A stretch of DNA of 64,000 nucleotides, from positions 62,001 through 126,000 of the forward strand of contig NZ_JAUSVO010000004.1 of NCBI RefSeq assembly GCF_030814715.1, given 5' to 3'. Source of the stretch: Kaistia dalseonensis. Its GTDB lineage: Bacteria; Pseudomonadota; Alphaproteobacteria; Rhizobiales; Kaistiaceae. Below the pieces are notes generated by a model. The model was not told where the DNA came from. It was given only the letters and a program-made list of their open reading frames with translations, and did no database searches. Within the stretch, counting starts at the first letter, position 1. The number at the start of each line of letters is the position of its first letter. The position numbers were made by a program, and so were the translations under genes. Positions 40,302 to 48,810 of the stretch are shown here, one piece after another.

Positions 40302-41597
40302 ATGTTGAACAAGGTGAGCCGCACCGTCGGCGCTCTTGCAACGGCGGCCATGCTCGGCGCCGGTGTATCGAGCGCCTTCGCGGCAGACGACACGATCAAG
40401 GTCGGCGTCCTGCATTCGCTCTCGGGCACGATGGCGATCTCCGAGACGACGCTGAAGGACACGGTCCTCTTCCTTATCGACGAGCAGAACAAGAAGGGTG
40501 GCGTTCTCGGCAAGAAGCTCGAGGCCGTCGTGGTCGATCCGGCCTCGAACTGGCCGCTCTTCGCCGAAAAGGCACGCGAGCTGATCAGCCAGGACAAGGT
40601 TTCGGTCGTGTTCGGCTGCTGGACCTCGGTGTCCCGCAAGTCGGTCCTGCCGGTGTTCAAGGAGCTCGACTCGATCCTCTTCTACCCGGTCCAGTACGAG
40701 GGCGAGGAATCCGAGCGCAACGTCTTCTACACGGGCGCCGCTCCGAACCAGCAGGCGATCCCCGCCGTCGACTATCTGATGAGCGATGAAGGCGGCGCCG
40801 TGAAGCGCTGGGTGCTGGAAGGCACCGACTACGTCTATCCGCGCACGACCAACAAGATCCTCGAGGCGTATCTGCTCTCGAAGGGTGTGGCCGCTGAAGA
40901 CATCATGGTCAACTACACGCCGTTCGGCTTCTCCGACTGGCAGACCGAAGTTTCCGCGATCAAGAAGTTCGGCTCGGCCGGCAAGAAGACCGCCGTCGTC
41001 TCGACCGTCAATGGCGATGCCAACGTTCCCTTCTACAAGGAACTCGGCAACCAGGGCATCAAGGCTGAAGACATCCCCGTCGTGGCGTTCTCGGTCGGTG
41101 AAGAAGAGCTCGCCGGCATCGACACCAAGCCGCTCGTCGGTCATCTGGCCGCCTGGAACTACTTCCAGTCGATCGATACGCCGGAGAACGAGGAGTTCAT
41201 CAAGAAGTGGCGCGCGTTCATCAAGAACGACAAGCGCACCACCAATGACCCGATGGAAGCCACCGTCATCGGCTTCAACGCCTGGGTGAAGGCCGTTGAA
41301 AAGGCCGGCACGACGGCTCCCGATGCGGTCATCGATGCGCTGATCGGCGTCTCGGTCCCGAACCTGACCGGCGGCTTCTCGACGATCATGCCGAACCACC
41401 ACATCACCAAGCCGGTCTATATCGGCGAAATCCAGGACGACGGCCAGCTCGACGTCGTGTGGAAGACCCCGGGCCTCGTGGTCGGTGACGAGTGGTCGGA
41501 CTACCTGCCCGACTCGAAGGACCTGATCTCGGATTGGCGTGCTCCGATGTCCTGCGGCAACTTCAACGTTAAGACCGGAAAGTGCGGCGGCTCCTGA
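40302..41597 (+). CDS. urtA: Urea ABC transporter substrate-binding protein
   Basis: Periplasmic urea-binding protein of 431 residues, usual for UrtA. Signal peptide MLNKVSRTVGALATAAMLGA ending SSAFA. The mature protein opens DDTIKVGVLHSLSGTMAISE and contains FGCWTSVSRKSVLPVFKE and LFYPVQYEGEESERNVFYTG, all diagnostic of UrtA rather than branched-chain amino-acid binding proteins. It is the first gene of urtABCDE. A strong hairpin follows the stop, separating it from urtB, which is consistent with higher expression of the binding protein. Confidence 0.96.
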   Translation: MLNKVSRTVGALATAAMLGAGVSSAFAADDTIKVGVLHSLSGTMAISETTLKDTVLFLIDEQNKKGGVLGKKLEAVVVDPASNWPLFAEKARELISQDKVSVVFGCWTSVSRKSVLPVFKELDSILFYPVQYEGEESERNVFYTGAAPNQQAIPAVDYLMSDEGGAVKRWVLEGTDYVYPRTTNKILEAYLLSKGVAAEDIMVNYTPFGFSDWQTEVSAIKKFGSAGKKTAVVSTVNGDANVPFYKELGNQGIKAEDIPVVAFSVGEEELAGIDTKPLVGHLAAWNYFQSIDTPENEEFIKKWRAFIKNDKRTTNDPMEATVIGFNAWVKAVEKAGTTAPDAVIDALIGVSVPNLTGGFSTIMPNHHITKPVYIGEIQDDGQLDVVWKTPGLVVGDEWSDYLPDSKDLISDWRAPMSCGNFNVKTGKCGGS

Positions 41598-41644
41598 GCC
41601 AACCGCCCGGCACGGATCATGCAATGATCCGGCATGAATGACGA

Positions 41645-41668
41645 CGGGAGGCGGCTTGCCGCCTCCCG
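41645..41668 (+). other. Intercistronic hairpin between urtA and urtB
   Basis: CGGGAGGCGGC-TT-GCCGCCTCCCG is a perfect 11-bp stem with a 2-nt loop, 47 nt after the urtA stop. A weaker hairpin (GGATCA-TGCAA-TGATCC) lies just before it at 41617-41633. With no T-tract it more likely protects the urtA message or thins transcription into urtB than ends it. Confidence 0.7.
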
Positions 41669-41732
41669 ATCCGACAGACCGGCGGCCGAGACCGCCGCCA
41701 TCATCCCGAAGACAGAACTGGTACCGCCGACC

Positions 41733-43352
41733 ATGCGCCTGTCCATGCCGACCCTCGCTACGCTCGCCACCGCGCTGATGCTGATGCTGGGCGTTCTCAA
41801 GCCGGCCTATGGCGCCGATATCAGGTCCACGGTCAACGCGCTCGGCCAGGGCGACTATGTGGCGCTGCAGACGGCGATCGGTACGCTCGCCGCGACCGGC
41901 GATCCGGCGGCCGCGACCACGCTGCAGGCCCTTTCCGACGGTGATCTCTATATCCGTACCGCCGACGGCGCCGTTTTCAAGGCGGTCAAGTCCGGCGACG
42001 GCTATGCGCTGACCGACACGGTCACCGGCGCCGATGCGGGTATGGCGGCCTCGTCCGAGATCACGAAGGTCAAGGTCAACAACAAGCTCCGCGGCGTGAT
42101 CCGCGCCGCCATGGGGTCGCTCACGCTGATGAGCCCGGACCCCAAGCAGCGTTTCGCGGCTGCAACCGACATCTTCAAGAGCGGCGACGCGGAAAAGATC
42201 CCGCTGCTCGATCAGGCGATCGCCAAGGAAACCGACCCGGCCATCACCAGGCTGCTGACCGATGCGCGCGCGGCAGCCGTGCTGAAATCCGACCTCCCGG
42301 AAGCCGACAAGATCGCCGCGGTCAACGTGCTGGCGGCGCGTGGCGACCAGGATGCGCTCGCGATCCTCACCAATGCCAGCGGCGCGGCGCAAGGCGCCCT
42401 GAAGCCCGCCATTGACGGCGCGATCTCGACGATCGAAGGCACGCTCAAGCTGTGGCAGGGCGTCCAGAACATCTGGTACGGCGTCTCGCTCGGCTCGGTG
42501 CTGCTGCTCGCCGCGATCGGCCTCGCCATCACCTTCGGCGTGATGGGCATCATCAACATGGCGCATGGCGAAATGGTCATGCTCGGCGCCTACACGACCT
42601 TCGTCGTGCAGGAGATCATCCGGAACAATTATCCGGGCCTGTTCGACTGGTCGCTCGCCATCGCGCTGCCGCTCGCCTTCCTCGTCTCCGGCGCGGTCGG
42701 CGTGCTGATCGAGCGCTCGGTGATCCGCTTCCTCTATGGCCGTCCGCTCGAGACGCTGCTCGCCACCTGGGGCATCTCGCTGATCCTGCAGCAGGCGGTC
42801 CGCACCTATTTCGGCCCCAATAACCGCGAGGTCGGCAACCCGTCCTGGATGTCCGGCTCGTTCGATCTCGGCAATCTCGCGATCACCTACAACCGCATGT
42901 GGATCGTGGTGTTCTCGCTCGGCGTGTTCGCTGTGCTGATGCTGGTGCTGAAGCGCACGCCGTTCGGCCTGCAGACCCGCGCCGTGACGCAGAACCGCCC
43001 GATGGCGTCCTCGATGGGCATTCGCACGCCGCTGGTCGACGCGCTGACCTTCGGCCTCGGCTCGGGCATTGCGGGCATTGCCGGCGTGGCGCTCAGCCAG
43101 ATCGACAATGTGAGCCCCAATCTCGGCCAGAGCTACATCATCGACAGCTTCATGGTCGTGGTGTTCGGCGGCGTCGGCAATCTCTGGGGCACGCTGGTCG
43201 GCGCCTTCACGCTCGGCATCGCCAACAAGTTCCTGGAGCCCTATGCGGGCGCCGTCCTCGCCAAGATCGTGGTGCTCGTCTGCATCATCCTCTTCATCCA
43301 GAAGCGTCCGCGGGGCCTGTTCGCCCTCAAGGGCCGGTCGGTGGAATCATGA
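41733..43352 (+). CDS. urtB: Urea ABC transporter permease UrtB
   Basis: Inner-membrane permease of 539 residues. It has a signal-like start (MRLSMPTLATLATALMLMLG), an extracytoplasmic N-terminal domain of about 220 residues typical of UrtB (FAAATDIFKSGDAEKIPLL), then about eight membrane helices from residue 248. The LivH-like motif GLAITFGVMGIINMAHGEMVMLGAY and GLGSGIAGIAGVALSQIDNV are visible. The ATG at 41733 is chosen because the frame upstream is not hydrophobic and reads through the urtA-urtB hairpin. Pairs with UrtC in the urea channel. Confidence 0.95.
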   Translation: MRLSMPTLATLATALMLMLGVLKPAYGADIRSTVNALGQGDYVALQTAIGTLAATGDPAAATTLQALSDGDLYIRTADGAVFKAVKSGDGYALTDTVTGADAGMAASSEITKVKVNNKLRGVIRAAMGSLTLMSPDPKQRFAAATDIFKSGDAEKIPLLDQAIAKETDPAITRLLTDARAAAVLKSDLPEADKIAAVNVLAARGDQDALAILTNASGAAQGALKPAIDGAISTIEGTLKLWQGVQNIWYGVSLGSVLLLAAIGLAITFGVMGIINMAHGEMVMLGAYTTFVVQEIIRNNYPGLFDWSLAIALPLAFLVSGAVGVLIERSVIRFLYGRPLETLLATWGISLILQQAVRTYFGPNNREVGNPSWMSGSFDLGNLAITYNRMWIVVFSLGVFAVLMLVLKRTPFGLQTRAVTQNRPMASSMGIRTPLVDALTFGLGSGIAGIAGVALSQIDNVSPNLGQSYIIDSFMVVVFGGVGNLWGTLVGAFTLGIANKFLEPYAGAVLAKIVVLVCIILFIQKRPRGLFALKGRSVES

Positions 43353-43537
43353 TGATGATCGCGCGCGCCGTGGCGCAGACCGAATGGCTCGCAGGCCACC
43401 CGTCGCCCCTCGCGGCGTTCGACAAGGGCCGGAACGACACTGGCGAGCGGCCTGCTTATGGCTTGGCATTGGATCGTCCGGAACAGCCCAGTCCCTTGGT
43501 TGCCGGCACTGAACGGGAAGAAAGAGGCCAGTCGTGA
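43349..43537 (+). CDS. Hypothetical 62-residue protein filling the urtB-urtC gap
   Basis: Small open frame starting MMMIARAVAQTEWLAGHPSP and ending TEREERGQS. Its ATG overlaps the urtB stop (ATGA) and its TGA overlaps the urtC GTG start (GTGA), exactly bridging the two genes, which would allow coupled translation. Against it: no ribosome site, no recognised domain, and the third codon position looks less GC-rich than in neighbouring genes. It has no membrane segment or signal peptide. It may be a real small protein, or only a translated leader that carries ribosomes to urtC. Confidence 0.35.
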   Translation: MMMIARAVAQTEWLAGHPSPLAAFDKGRNDTGERPAYGLALDRPEQPSPLVAGTEREERGQS

Positions 43538-44697
43538 TCACCGCTTTCATCTTCCGCGCGCTCGACAAGAAGACCTGGGCCGTCCTGATCATCCTGCTGG
43601 CCGTCGGCATCATCCTGCCGGTTCTCAGCATCGTGACCGACCCGTCGAGCGCGTTCCATGTGCCGACCTATCTGATCGCCCTGCTCGGCAAATATCTCTG
43701 CTATGCGCTGCTGGCGCTCGCGGTCGATCTCGTCTGGGGCTATTGCGGCATCCTCTCGCTCGGCCACGCTGCCTTCTTCGCGCTCGGCGGCTATGCCATG
43801 GGCATGTATCTGATGCGCCAGATCGGCGCGCGCGGCGTCTATGCCAATCCGATCCTGCCGGATTTCATGGTCTTCCTGAATTGGACCGAGCTTCCGTGGT
43901 TCTGGTACGGCTTCAACCATTTCTGGTTCGCCATGATCATGGTGCTGGCGGTGCCGGGCCTGCTCGCCTTCGTCTTCGGCTGGTTCGCCTTCCGCTCGCG
44001 CGTCACGGGCGTCTATCTCTCGATCATCACCCAGGCGATGACCTATGCGCTGCTGCTTGCCTTCTTCCGCAACGATATGGGCTTTGGCGGCAATAACGGC
44101 CTGACGGATTTCAAGGATATTCTCGGCTTCAACATTCAGGCGCCCGAGACGCGCGGCGTGCTGTTCTTCTGCTCCGCACTCGCGCTCGCGCTCGGCTTCC
44201 TGATCTGCCGCGCCGTGATCGCGTCGAAATTCGGCAAGGTGCTGATCGCCGTGCGTGATGCGGAGAGCCGCACCCGCTTCATCGGCTATCGCGTCGAGGG
44301 CTACAAGCTCGTGGTCTTCGTACTCTCCGCCATGATGGCGGGCGTTGCCGGCGCGCTTTATGTGCCGCAGATCGGCATCATCAATCCCGGCGAATTCGCC
44401 CCGGCCAATTCGATCGAGGCGGTGATCTGGGTCGCCGTCGGCGGCCGCGGCACGCTGATCGGGCCGATCGTCGGCGCACTTCTGGTGAATTTCGGCAAGA
44501 CCTGGTTCACCAGCGGCATGCTCGCCGAATATTGGCTCTTCGTGCTCGGCGCGCTGTTCATCGCCGTCACGCTGTTCCTGCCCAAGGGCGTGGTGGGCGC
44601 GATCCTCGCCCGTACGCAGAAGAAGCCCGACGAATCCAAGGCGCCACCGGCGGTCTCGCCGATCCAGGCGAGCCAGGCCGCCGAGGAGGGCGCGTGA
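43534..44697 (+). CDS. urtC: Urea ABC transporter permease UrtC
   Basis: Inner-membrane permease of 387 residues with about ten helices. LivM-like motif YCGILSLGHAAFFALGGYAMGMYLM (about residues 69-95) and the ATPase-contact region RDAESRTRFIGYRVEGYKL. Start is GTG at 43534, with AAGAGG a few bases upstream. The end overlaps urtD at ATG/TGA (bases 44695-44699). The polar C-terminal tail (RTQKKPDESKAPPAVSPI) is cytoplasmic. Confidence 0.95.
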   Translation: MITAFIFRALDKKTWAVLIILLAVGIILPVLSIVTDPSSAFHVPTYLIALLGKYLCYALLALAVDLVWGYCGILSLGHAAFFALGGYAMGMYLMRQIGARGVYANPILPDFMVFLNWTELPWFWYGFNHFWFAMIMVLAVPGLLAFVFGWFAFRSRVTGVYLSIITQAMTYALLLAFFRNDMGFGGNNGLTDFKDILGFNIQAPETRGVLFFCSALALALGFLICRAVIASKFGKVLIAVRDAESRTRFIGYRVEGYKLVVFVLSAMMAGVAGALYVPQIGIINPGEFAPANSIEAVIWVAVGGRGTLIGPIVGALLVNFGKTWFTSGMLAEYWLFVLGALFIAVTLFLPKGVVGAILARTQKKPDESKAPPAVSPIQASQAAEEGA

Positions 44698-45446
44698 TGG
44701 AAAAGGCCAAGAACTCGCTGCTCTATCTCGACGGCGTCTCGGTTTCCTTCGACGGTTTCAAGGCGCTCCGCTCGCTGTCCATGGTGATCGAGCCGGGCGA
44801 GATGCGCGCCATCATCGGCCCGAACGGCGCCGGCAAGACGACGATGATGGATGTCATCACCGGCAAGACCAAGCCCGACGAAGGCGACGTCTATTTCGCC
44901 GGCAATACCGACCTGACGCGCATGGACGAAGCCTCGATCGCCTCGCTCGGCATCGGGCGCAAGTTCCAGAAGCCGACCGTCTTCGAAAGCCATACCGTCT
45001 GGGACAATATCGACCTGGCGCTCGCCGGCGTGCGGAAGCCGTTCGCGACCTTGTTTCATCGCACGACGAAGCGGGAAATCGACCGGATCGACGAGATCCT
45101 GGCGACCATCCGCCTCGGCGACAAGCGCAACTGGCTCGCGGCCAATCTCTCGCATGGTCAGAAGCAGTGGCTCGAGATCGGCATGTTGCTGGCGCAGGAG
45201 CCGCAACTGCTGCTGGTCGACGAGCCGGTCGCCGGAATGACCGATGCCGAGACGGTCCAGACTGCGATCCTGCTCAAGGAAATCGCCAAGACCAAATCGG
45301 TCATCGTGGTCGAGCACGACATGTCGTTTGTCCGCGACCTCGATGTGAAGGTGACGGTTCTGCACCAGGGATCGGTGTTGTCGGAGGGCACGCTCGATGC
45401 CGTTTCGGCCGATCCGACGGTGATCGAGGTCTATCTCGGGCGGTAA
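44697..45446 (+). CDS. urtD: Urea ABC transporter ATP-binding protein UrtD
   Basis: Cytoplasmic ATPase of 249 residues, LivG-like. Walker A GPNGAGKTT (about residue 43), Q-loop IGRKFQKPTVFESHTVWDN, signature LSHGQKQWLEIGMLL in which the usual LSGGQ is LSHGQ (typical of UrtD), Walker B LLLVDEPVAGMTDAE and the switch histidine in VVEHDMSFVR. GAGGAGGG precedes the ATG at 44697, inside the end of urtC. Confidence 0.95.
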   Translation: MEKAKNSLLYLDGVSVSFDGFKALRSLSMVIEPGEMRAIIGPNGAGKTTMMDVITGKTKPDEGDVYFAGNTDLTRMDEASIASLGIGRKFQKPTVFESHTVWDNIDLALAGVRKPFATLFHRTTKREIDRIDEILATIRLGDKRNWLAANLSHGQKQWLEIGMLLAQEPQLLLVDEPVAGMTDAETVQTAILLKEIAKTKSVIVVEHDMSFVRDLDVKVTVLHQGSVLSEGTLDAVSADPTVIEVYLGR

Positions 45447-45606
45447 TTCGCCTGTTACCAGTCGGGGGGGCGGGAACGGGTCCGTTCGGTTCGTGTGGGG
45501 CCGGCCGGACGGATCCGGAACCCCGCACAGTGTCGAAGTCAGAGAGTCCTGCAGCGAGGCGGATCGCCGCTCGCGGCAAATGCTCCAGTCGGAGAAGGTC
45601 GAAGAC

Positions 45607-46302
45607 ATGCTCGAAGCGAAGAATGTCGATCTCTATTACGGCGCCGCTCAGGCGCTGCGCGACGTGTCTTTGACCGCGACGACGGGCAAGGTCACCTGCC
45701 TGATGGGCCGCAACGGCGTCGGCAAGACCAGCCTCTTGCGCGCCATCGTCGGCCAGAAACCGATCGCATCGGGCGAAATCGTCTGGGAGGGCAAGGTGCT
45801 CGGGCGCTCCGCCGCCTATGATCGCGCCAAGGCCGGCATCGCCTATGTGCCTCAGGGGCGCGAGATCTTCCCGCTGTTGACGGTGAAGGAAAACCTGGAA
45901 ACCGGATATGCGCCGCTTTCGCGCAAGGACCGCTATATCCCGGACTATATCTTCGACCTGTTTCCCGTCCTCAAGGACATGCTGGGCCGGCGCGGCGGCG
46001 ATCTGTCCGGCGGCCAGCAGCAGCAACTGGCGATCGGGCGCGCCCTTGTCACGCGCCCGCGCCTGCTCGTCCTCGACGAGCCGACCGAGGGCATCCAGCC
46101 CTCGATCATCAAGGATATCGGCCGCGCGATCAAATGGCTCCGCGAGCAGGGAACGATGGCGATCCTGCTGGTCGAGCAATATTTCGATTTCGCGCACGAA
46201 CTCGCCGATACCTTCGCCGTGATGGATCGCGGCGAAGTGGTTGCATCAGGTACGCAGGCCGAAATGGGGAGCGAAACCGTCCGGGCTCACCTCACAGTCT
46301 GA
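45607..46302 (+). CDS. urtE: Urea ABC transporter ATP-binding protein UrtE
   Basis: Cytoplasmic ATPase of 231 residues, LivF-like. Walker A GRNGVGKTS, Q-loop YVPQGREIFPLLTV, signature LSGGQQQQLAIGRAL, Walker B LLVLDEPTEGIQPS. The ATG at 45607 with GGAGAAGG upstream gives the usual UrtE start (MLEAKNVDLYYGAAQAL). The 160-bp gap after urtD holds GC-rich short inverted repeats (GTGTGGGG and ACCCCGCAC) but no gene. The 3' end overlaps the convergent small gene by 11 nt. Confidence 0.95.
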   Translation: MLEAKNVDLYYGAAQALRDVSLTATTGKVTCLMGRNGVGKTSLLRAIVGQKPIASGEIVWEGKVLGRSAAYDRAKAGIAYVPQGREIFPLLTVKENLETGYAPLSRKDRYIPDYIFDLFPVLKDMLGRRGGDLSGGQQQQLAIGRALVTRPRLLVLDEPTEGIQPSIIKDIGRAIKWLREQGTMAILLVEQYFDFAHELADTFAVMDRGEVVASGTQAEMGSETVRAHLTV

Positions 46303-46501
46303 AGCAGCGCTCCAGCAATGTGATGTCCCGTGCCTGGGCGCGCTGCCGCATCCCATCGTGCTTTTCCGCCATCTTGCGATAGAGCGCACGAATATCGTCC
46401 GAGCGTACGCCGTCGCTGGTCATGAGCATCGCAATGATGGGCTCATGCAGAAGTTCGTTAAGCGACGATTCCTTGCGGAAGCAGGCGTTGGAGTCGTTCA
46501 T
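46292..46501 (-). CDS. Small hypothetical protein convergent with urtE
   Basis: Protein of 69 residues (MNDSNACFRKESSLNELLHE, ...ITLLERCFRL), mostly helical, charged, no signal peptide, two cysteines. The segment LLHEPIIAMLMTSDGVRSDDIRALYRKMAEK resembles a compact helical regulator, but no family can be named. GAAGGAG is at 46518-46512, 10 nt before the ATG; a GTG at 46504 is an alternative. A 7-bp hairpin (TTCGGAC/GTCCGAA) abuts this ribosome site, suggesting translational control. Confidence 0.75.
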   Translation of the reverse strand: MNDSNACFRKESSLNELLHEPIIAMLMTSDGVRSDDIRALYRKMAEKHDGMRQRAQARDITLLERCFRL

Positions 46502-46511
46502 CACGGGGCTC

Positions 46512-46544
46512 CTTCGGACATTCGGGTTATGTGAACGTCCGAAA
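46512..46544 (-). promoter_or_regulatory. Hairpin at the ribosome site of the small gene
   Basis: On the minus strand TTCGGAC (46544-46538) pairs with GTCCGAA (46520-46514); the second arm overlaps the first three bases of the GAAGGAG ribosome site. It could modulate access of ribosomes. The rest of 46545-46634 is AT-richer and probably holds the promoter. Confidence 0.4.
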
Positions 46545-46634
46545 GATTACGCGACCGCGTGACAAATGTACGAACGAAGCCTTAAATCGACTTCACAATT
46601 GCTTGATGCTGCAAAGCAATACAGCGCCGGCTGA

Positions 46635-47258
46635 TTATATTGCGGCGTCGTAGGCGGTCACGAGTTCGCGGGCCCGGGCGCCGATTTCAGCGGCCGTCAG
46701 TCCGGGCTTGTAGAGCGACGAGCCGATGCCGAAGCCGTCGCAGCCAGCCTTCAGGAAGTCCGCGAAATTGGATGCGCCGGCACCGCCGACGGCCATGACG
46801 GGCACATGCTTCGGCAGCACCGCCTTGATCGCCTTGATGCCGGACGTGCCGATCAGCTCGGCCGGGAAGAACTTGAGCGCGTCCGCGCCGGCCTCGAGCG
46901 CGGCGAAGGCCTCGGTCGGCGTGAAGACGCCGGGATAGGATTCGAGCCTCAGTTCCTTGGTGCGCGCGATGACCGCCGGGTTGGCGTTGGGCGACACGAT
47001 GATCTCGCCGCCGACATCCTTGACGGCCACGACATGGGCTTCGGTCAGCACCGTGCCCGCTCCGACCTTGGCCCGGCCGTTCGAGCGCTTGGCTATCCGC
47101 TCGATCGAGACGAAGGGATCGGGCGAGTTGAGCGGGACCTCGATCAGCGTGATGCCGGCCGCGACGAGTTCCTCGAACACCGCCTCGGCCTCGCCGGGCG
47201 TGATGCCGCGCAGGATCGCGACGAGCGGACGATGATGGGCGAAGAGCGGATGGGTCAT
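46635..47258 (-). CDS. dgoA: 2-dehydro-3-deoxy-6-phosphogalactonate aldolase
   Basis: Class I KDPG/KDPGal aldolase of 207 residues splitting the sugar acid phosphate to pyruvate and glyceraldehyde-3-phosphate. Motifs: VAILRGITPGEAEAVFEELV, the catalytic glutamate in LIEVPLNSPDP, KVGAGTVLT, and the Schiff-base lysine in ADALKFFPAELIG. The ATG at 47258 gives the family N-terminus MTHPLFAHHRPLVAIL. The kinase gene dgoK lies 10 nt upstream. No eda gene is seen near zwf-edd, so this aldolase might also serve gluconate-derived KDPG; that is inference. Confidence 0.92.
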   Translation of the reverse strand: MTHPLFAHHRPLVAILRGITPGEAEAVFEELVAAGITLIEVPLNSPDPFVSIERIAKRSNGRAKVGAGTVLTEAHVVAVKDVGGEIIVSPNANPAVIARTKELRLESYPGVFTPTEAFAALEAGADALKFFPAELIGTSGIKAIKAVLPKHVPVMAVGGAGASNFADFLKAGCDGFGIGSSLYKPGLTAAEIGARARELVTAYDAAI

Positions 47259-47268
47259 GATGGAGATC

Positions 47269-48204
47269 TCACAGGAGGCCGTTGGCGCGGGCGAGCCGGA
47301 CGAGGCCGCGGCGGACGAGGGCGGAACCGTCCTTTGCCTCCGCTTCGAGGCCGGCGACGTTGAAGGCGGTGACATAGGCGCGGGCGAGCGTGCGCGAGCC
47401 GACGATGCGAATGGGGCGGCCGGCCTCGATCAGGCCCATCTGCCGCGCGGCTGCGATCTCGCCGCCGATCACGAGGCCTGAGAGATAAGCGAGATTATCG
47501 TCGCCCGAGACGCCGTTCAGCAACTGGCGGACGCGAACGGAGAAGATGGCGCCGAGGAAGGGCAGGTCCTCGACTGCCGTGCGTCGCACGGCGAGCGCGA
47601 AATCGGCAGTGCCGGCCAGATCGTCGGCATCCTCGGCGACCGAATGGCGCAGGAAGGACTTCCGCGCCAGCAATTCGAACATCTCGCCGGTCATGAAGGT
47701 CTGGAAATTGACGATCCCGCCCTTGGCGACGACCGCCCATTTCGAATGGGTTCCCGGCAGGATGACGATGCCGTTGAAATCGGGATCTTCCTCGATCAGG
47801 CCGACGAGCTGCGTCTCCTCGCCGCGAATGACGTCGCCGTCGCGCGTCTCGGAGCGCAGCACCAGTCCGGGGACGATCGCAACGGGGCGATGATCGCTGG
47901 TCTGGAAGCGCAGCAACTGGCCGCCGAGCGCGTCGGCCGAGGTCGGCACGGCGACGTAAGCTGCCTCGTGCCAGCCCTGCCGGCTGCCGACCATGCCGGC
48001 CATGATCGCCGGCACTTTCGGCCAGTCCGCGACCAGGGCGTTGAACGCGTCTTCATGGCCACTGCCGCCGAGCGCGCCAATGCCGTCGGCGCTGTCCGCC
48101 TCGGCGATCACGGCACCGGCCCGATCGAGCAGCATGGCGCGGCATCGCGTCGTGCCCCAATCGACGGCGATCAGGGCGGCATCCTCAATTCGTGCGGCAG
48201 GCAT
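47269..48204 (-). CDS. dgoK: 2-dehydro-3-deoxygalactonokinase
   Basis: Sugar kinase of 311 residues in the DgoK family that phosphorylates 2-keto-3-deoxygalactonate. N-terminal phosphate loop LIAVDWGTTRCRAMLLD, then AGMVGSRQGWHEA, IRGEETQLVGL, and VILPGTHSKWAVV near the middle, all standard for DgoK. The ATG at 48204 gives MPAARIEDAALIAVDWG; the frame upstream is arginine-rich and not family-like. With dgoA it forms the lower De Ley-Doudoroff galactose route; the galactonate dehydratase gene is not in this window. Confidence 0.92.
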   Translation of the reverse strand: MPAARIEDAALIAVDWGTTRCRAMLLDRAGAVIAEADSADGIGALGGSGHEDAFNALVADWPKVPAIMAGMVGSRQGWHEAAYVAVPTSADALGGQLLRFQTSDHRPVAIVPGLVLRSETRDGDVIRGEETQLVGLIEEDPDFNGIVILPGTHSKWAVVAKGGIVNFQTFMTGEMFELLARKSFLRHSVAEDADDLAGTADFALAVRRTAVEDLPFLGAIFSVRVRQLLNGVSGDDNLAYLSGLVIGGEIAAARQMGLIEAGRPIRIVGSRTLARAYVTAFNVAGLEAEAKDGSALVRRGLVRLARANGLL

Positions 48205-48304
48205 TGTCGTGATCCGTGCATTCCGATGAAGGCGAGCCCTTGTTCGACGCCGCGGCGTAACTGTCAAGTACTGACGGGTGCCGCGTCGCCGATCGAGCTG
48301 TGCG

Positions 48305-48727
48305 TTACTGCATGTCGGGCAAATAGCTCCTGAGGGTCAGGACGCGATTCTTGACCATCTCGACATTCTGTCGATTGAGCGTGACCCGGATCAACGTGCC
48401 ACGGTCATTGATCCAGGGCCCGGTTTCGAACTTCCGCTCGGCATCGCGATAGGCGATCCACTGCCGCTGCGACCGCTTCAGCAGGCCCCGGGACTTGGCG
48501 TCCAACGACTTGTTGAGGGCGAGATAGACGGTGTTCAGTTCCTTGTCCCAGGCGTCATAGGCCGTGGTCAGGCACTGCACCATGCCCGCCGTCGATTGCC
48601 CGTCGGCGCTGTCGAGGCAGGTGGCGAGAGCCGCGTCGATCGGATCGACGGGGCTGTCCTCGGCGAATGCCGGGCTGGCGAGGGCGAGCGCCGCCGCGAA
48701 GCCGAGACTGACTGCAACGATGCGCAT
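48305..48727 (-). CDS. LprI-type lysozyme-inhibitor-like protein (DUF1311)
   Basis: Secreted protein of 140 residues. Signal peptide MRIVAVSLGFAAALALASPA ending AFA. The DUF1311 domain is recognisable from MVQCLTTAYDAWDKELNTVYLALNKSL and the SQRQWIAYRDAE motif that is the family hallmark. Two cysteines (ATCLDSADG and MVQCLTTA) probably form a disulfide. Family proteins bind lysozyme in some species, but the role here is not known. Single-gene unit between dgoK and the LacI regulator. Confidence 0.88.
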   Translation of the reverse strand: MRIVAVSLGFAAALALASPAFAEDSPVDPIDAALATCLDSADGQSTAGMVQCLTTAYDAWDKELNTVYLALNKSLDAKSRGLLKRSQRQWIAYRDAERKFETGPWINDRGTLIRVTLNRQNVEMVKNRVLTLRSYLPDMQ

Positions 48728-48810
48728 GACCGCTTACTCCCTGACAAAGGACCTGCAGCAACGAAGCCCGTGCTGCAATCGACCGATTTCGACCGATCGG
48801 GCGGTCGCGG

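Noticed and set aside
45447-45606. Separate small gene or terminator between urtD and urtE
   Set aside because: Only GC-rich short inverted repeats are visible; the frame leading to urtE has no ribosome site of its own until the one used by urtE.
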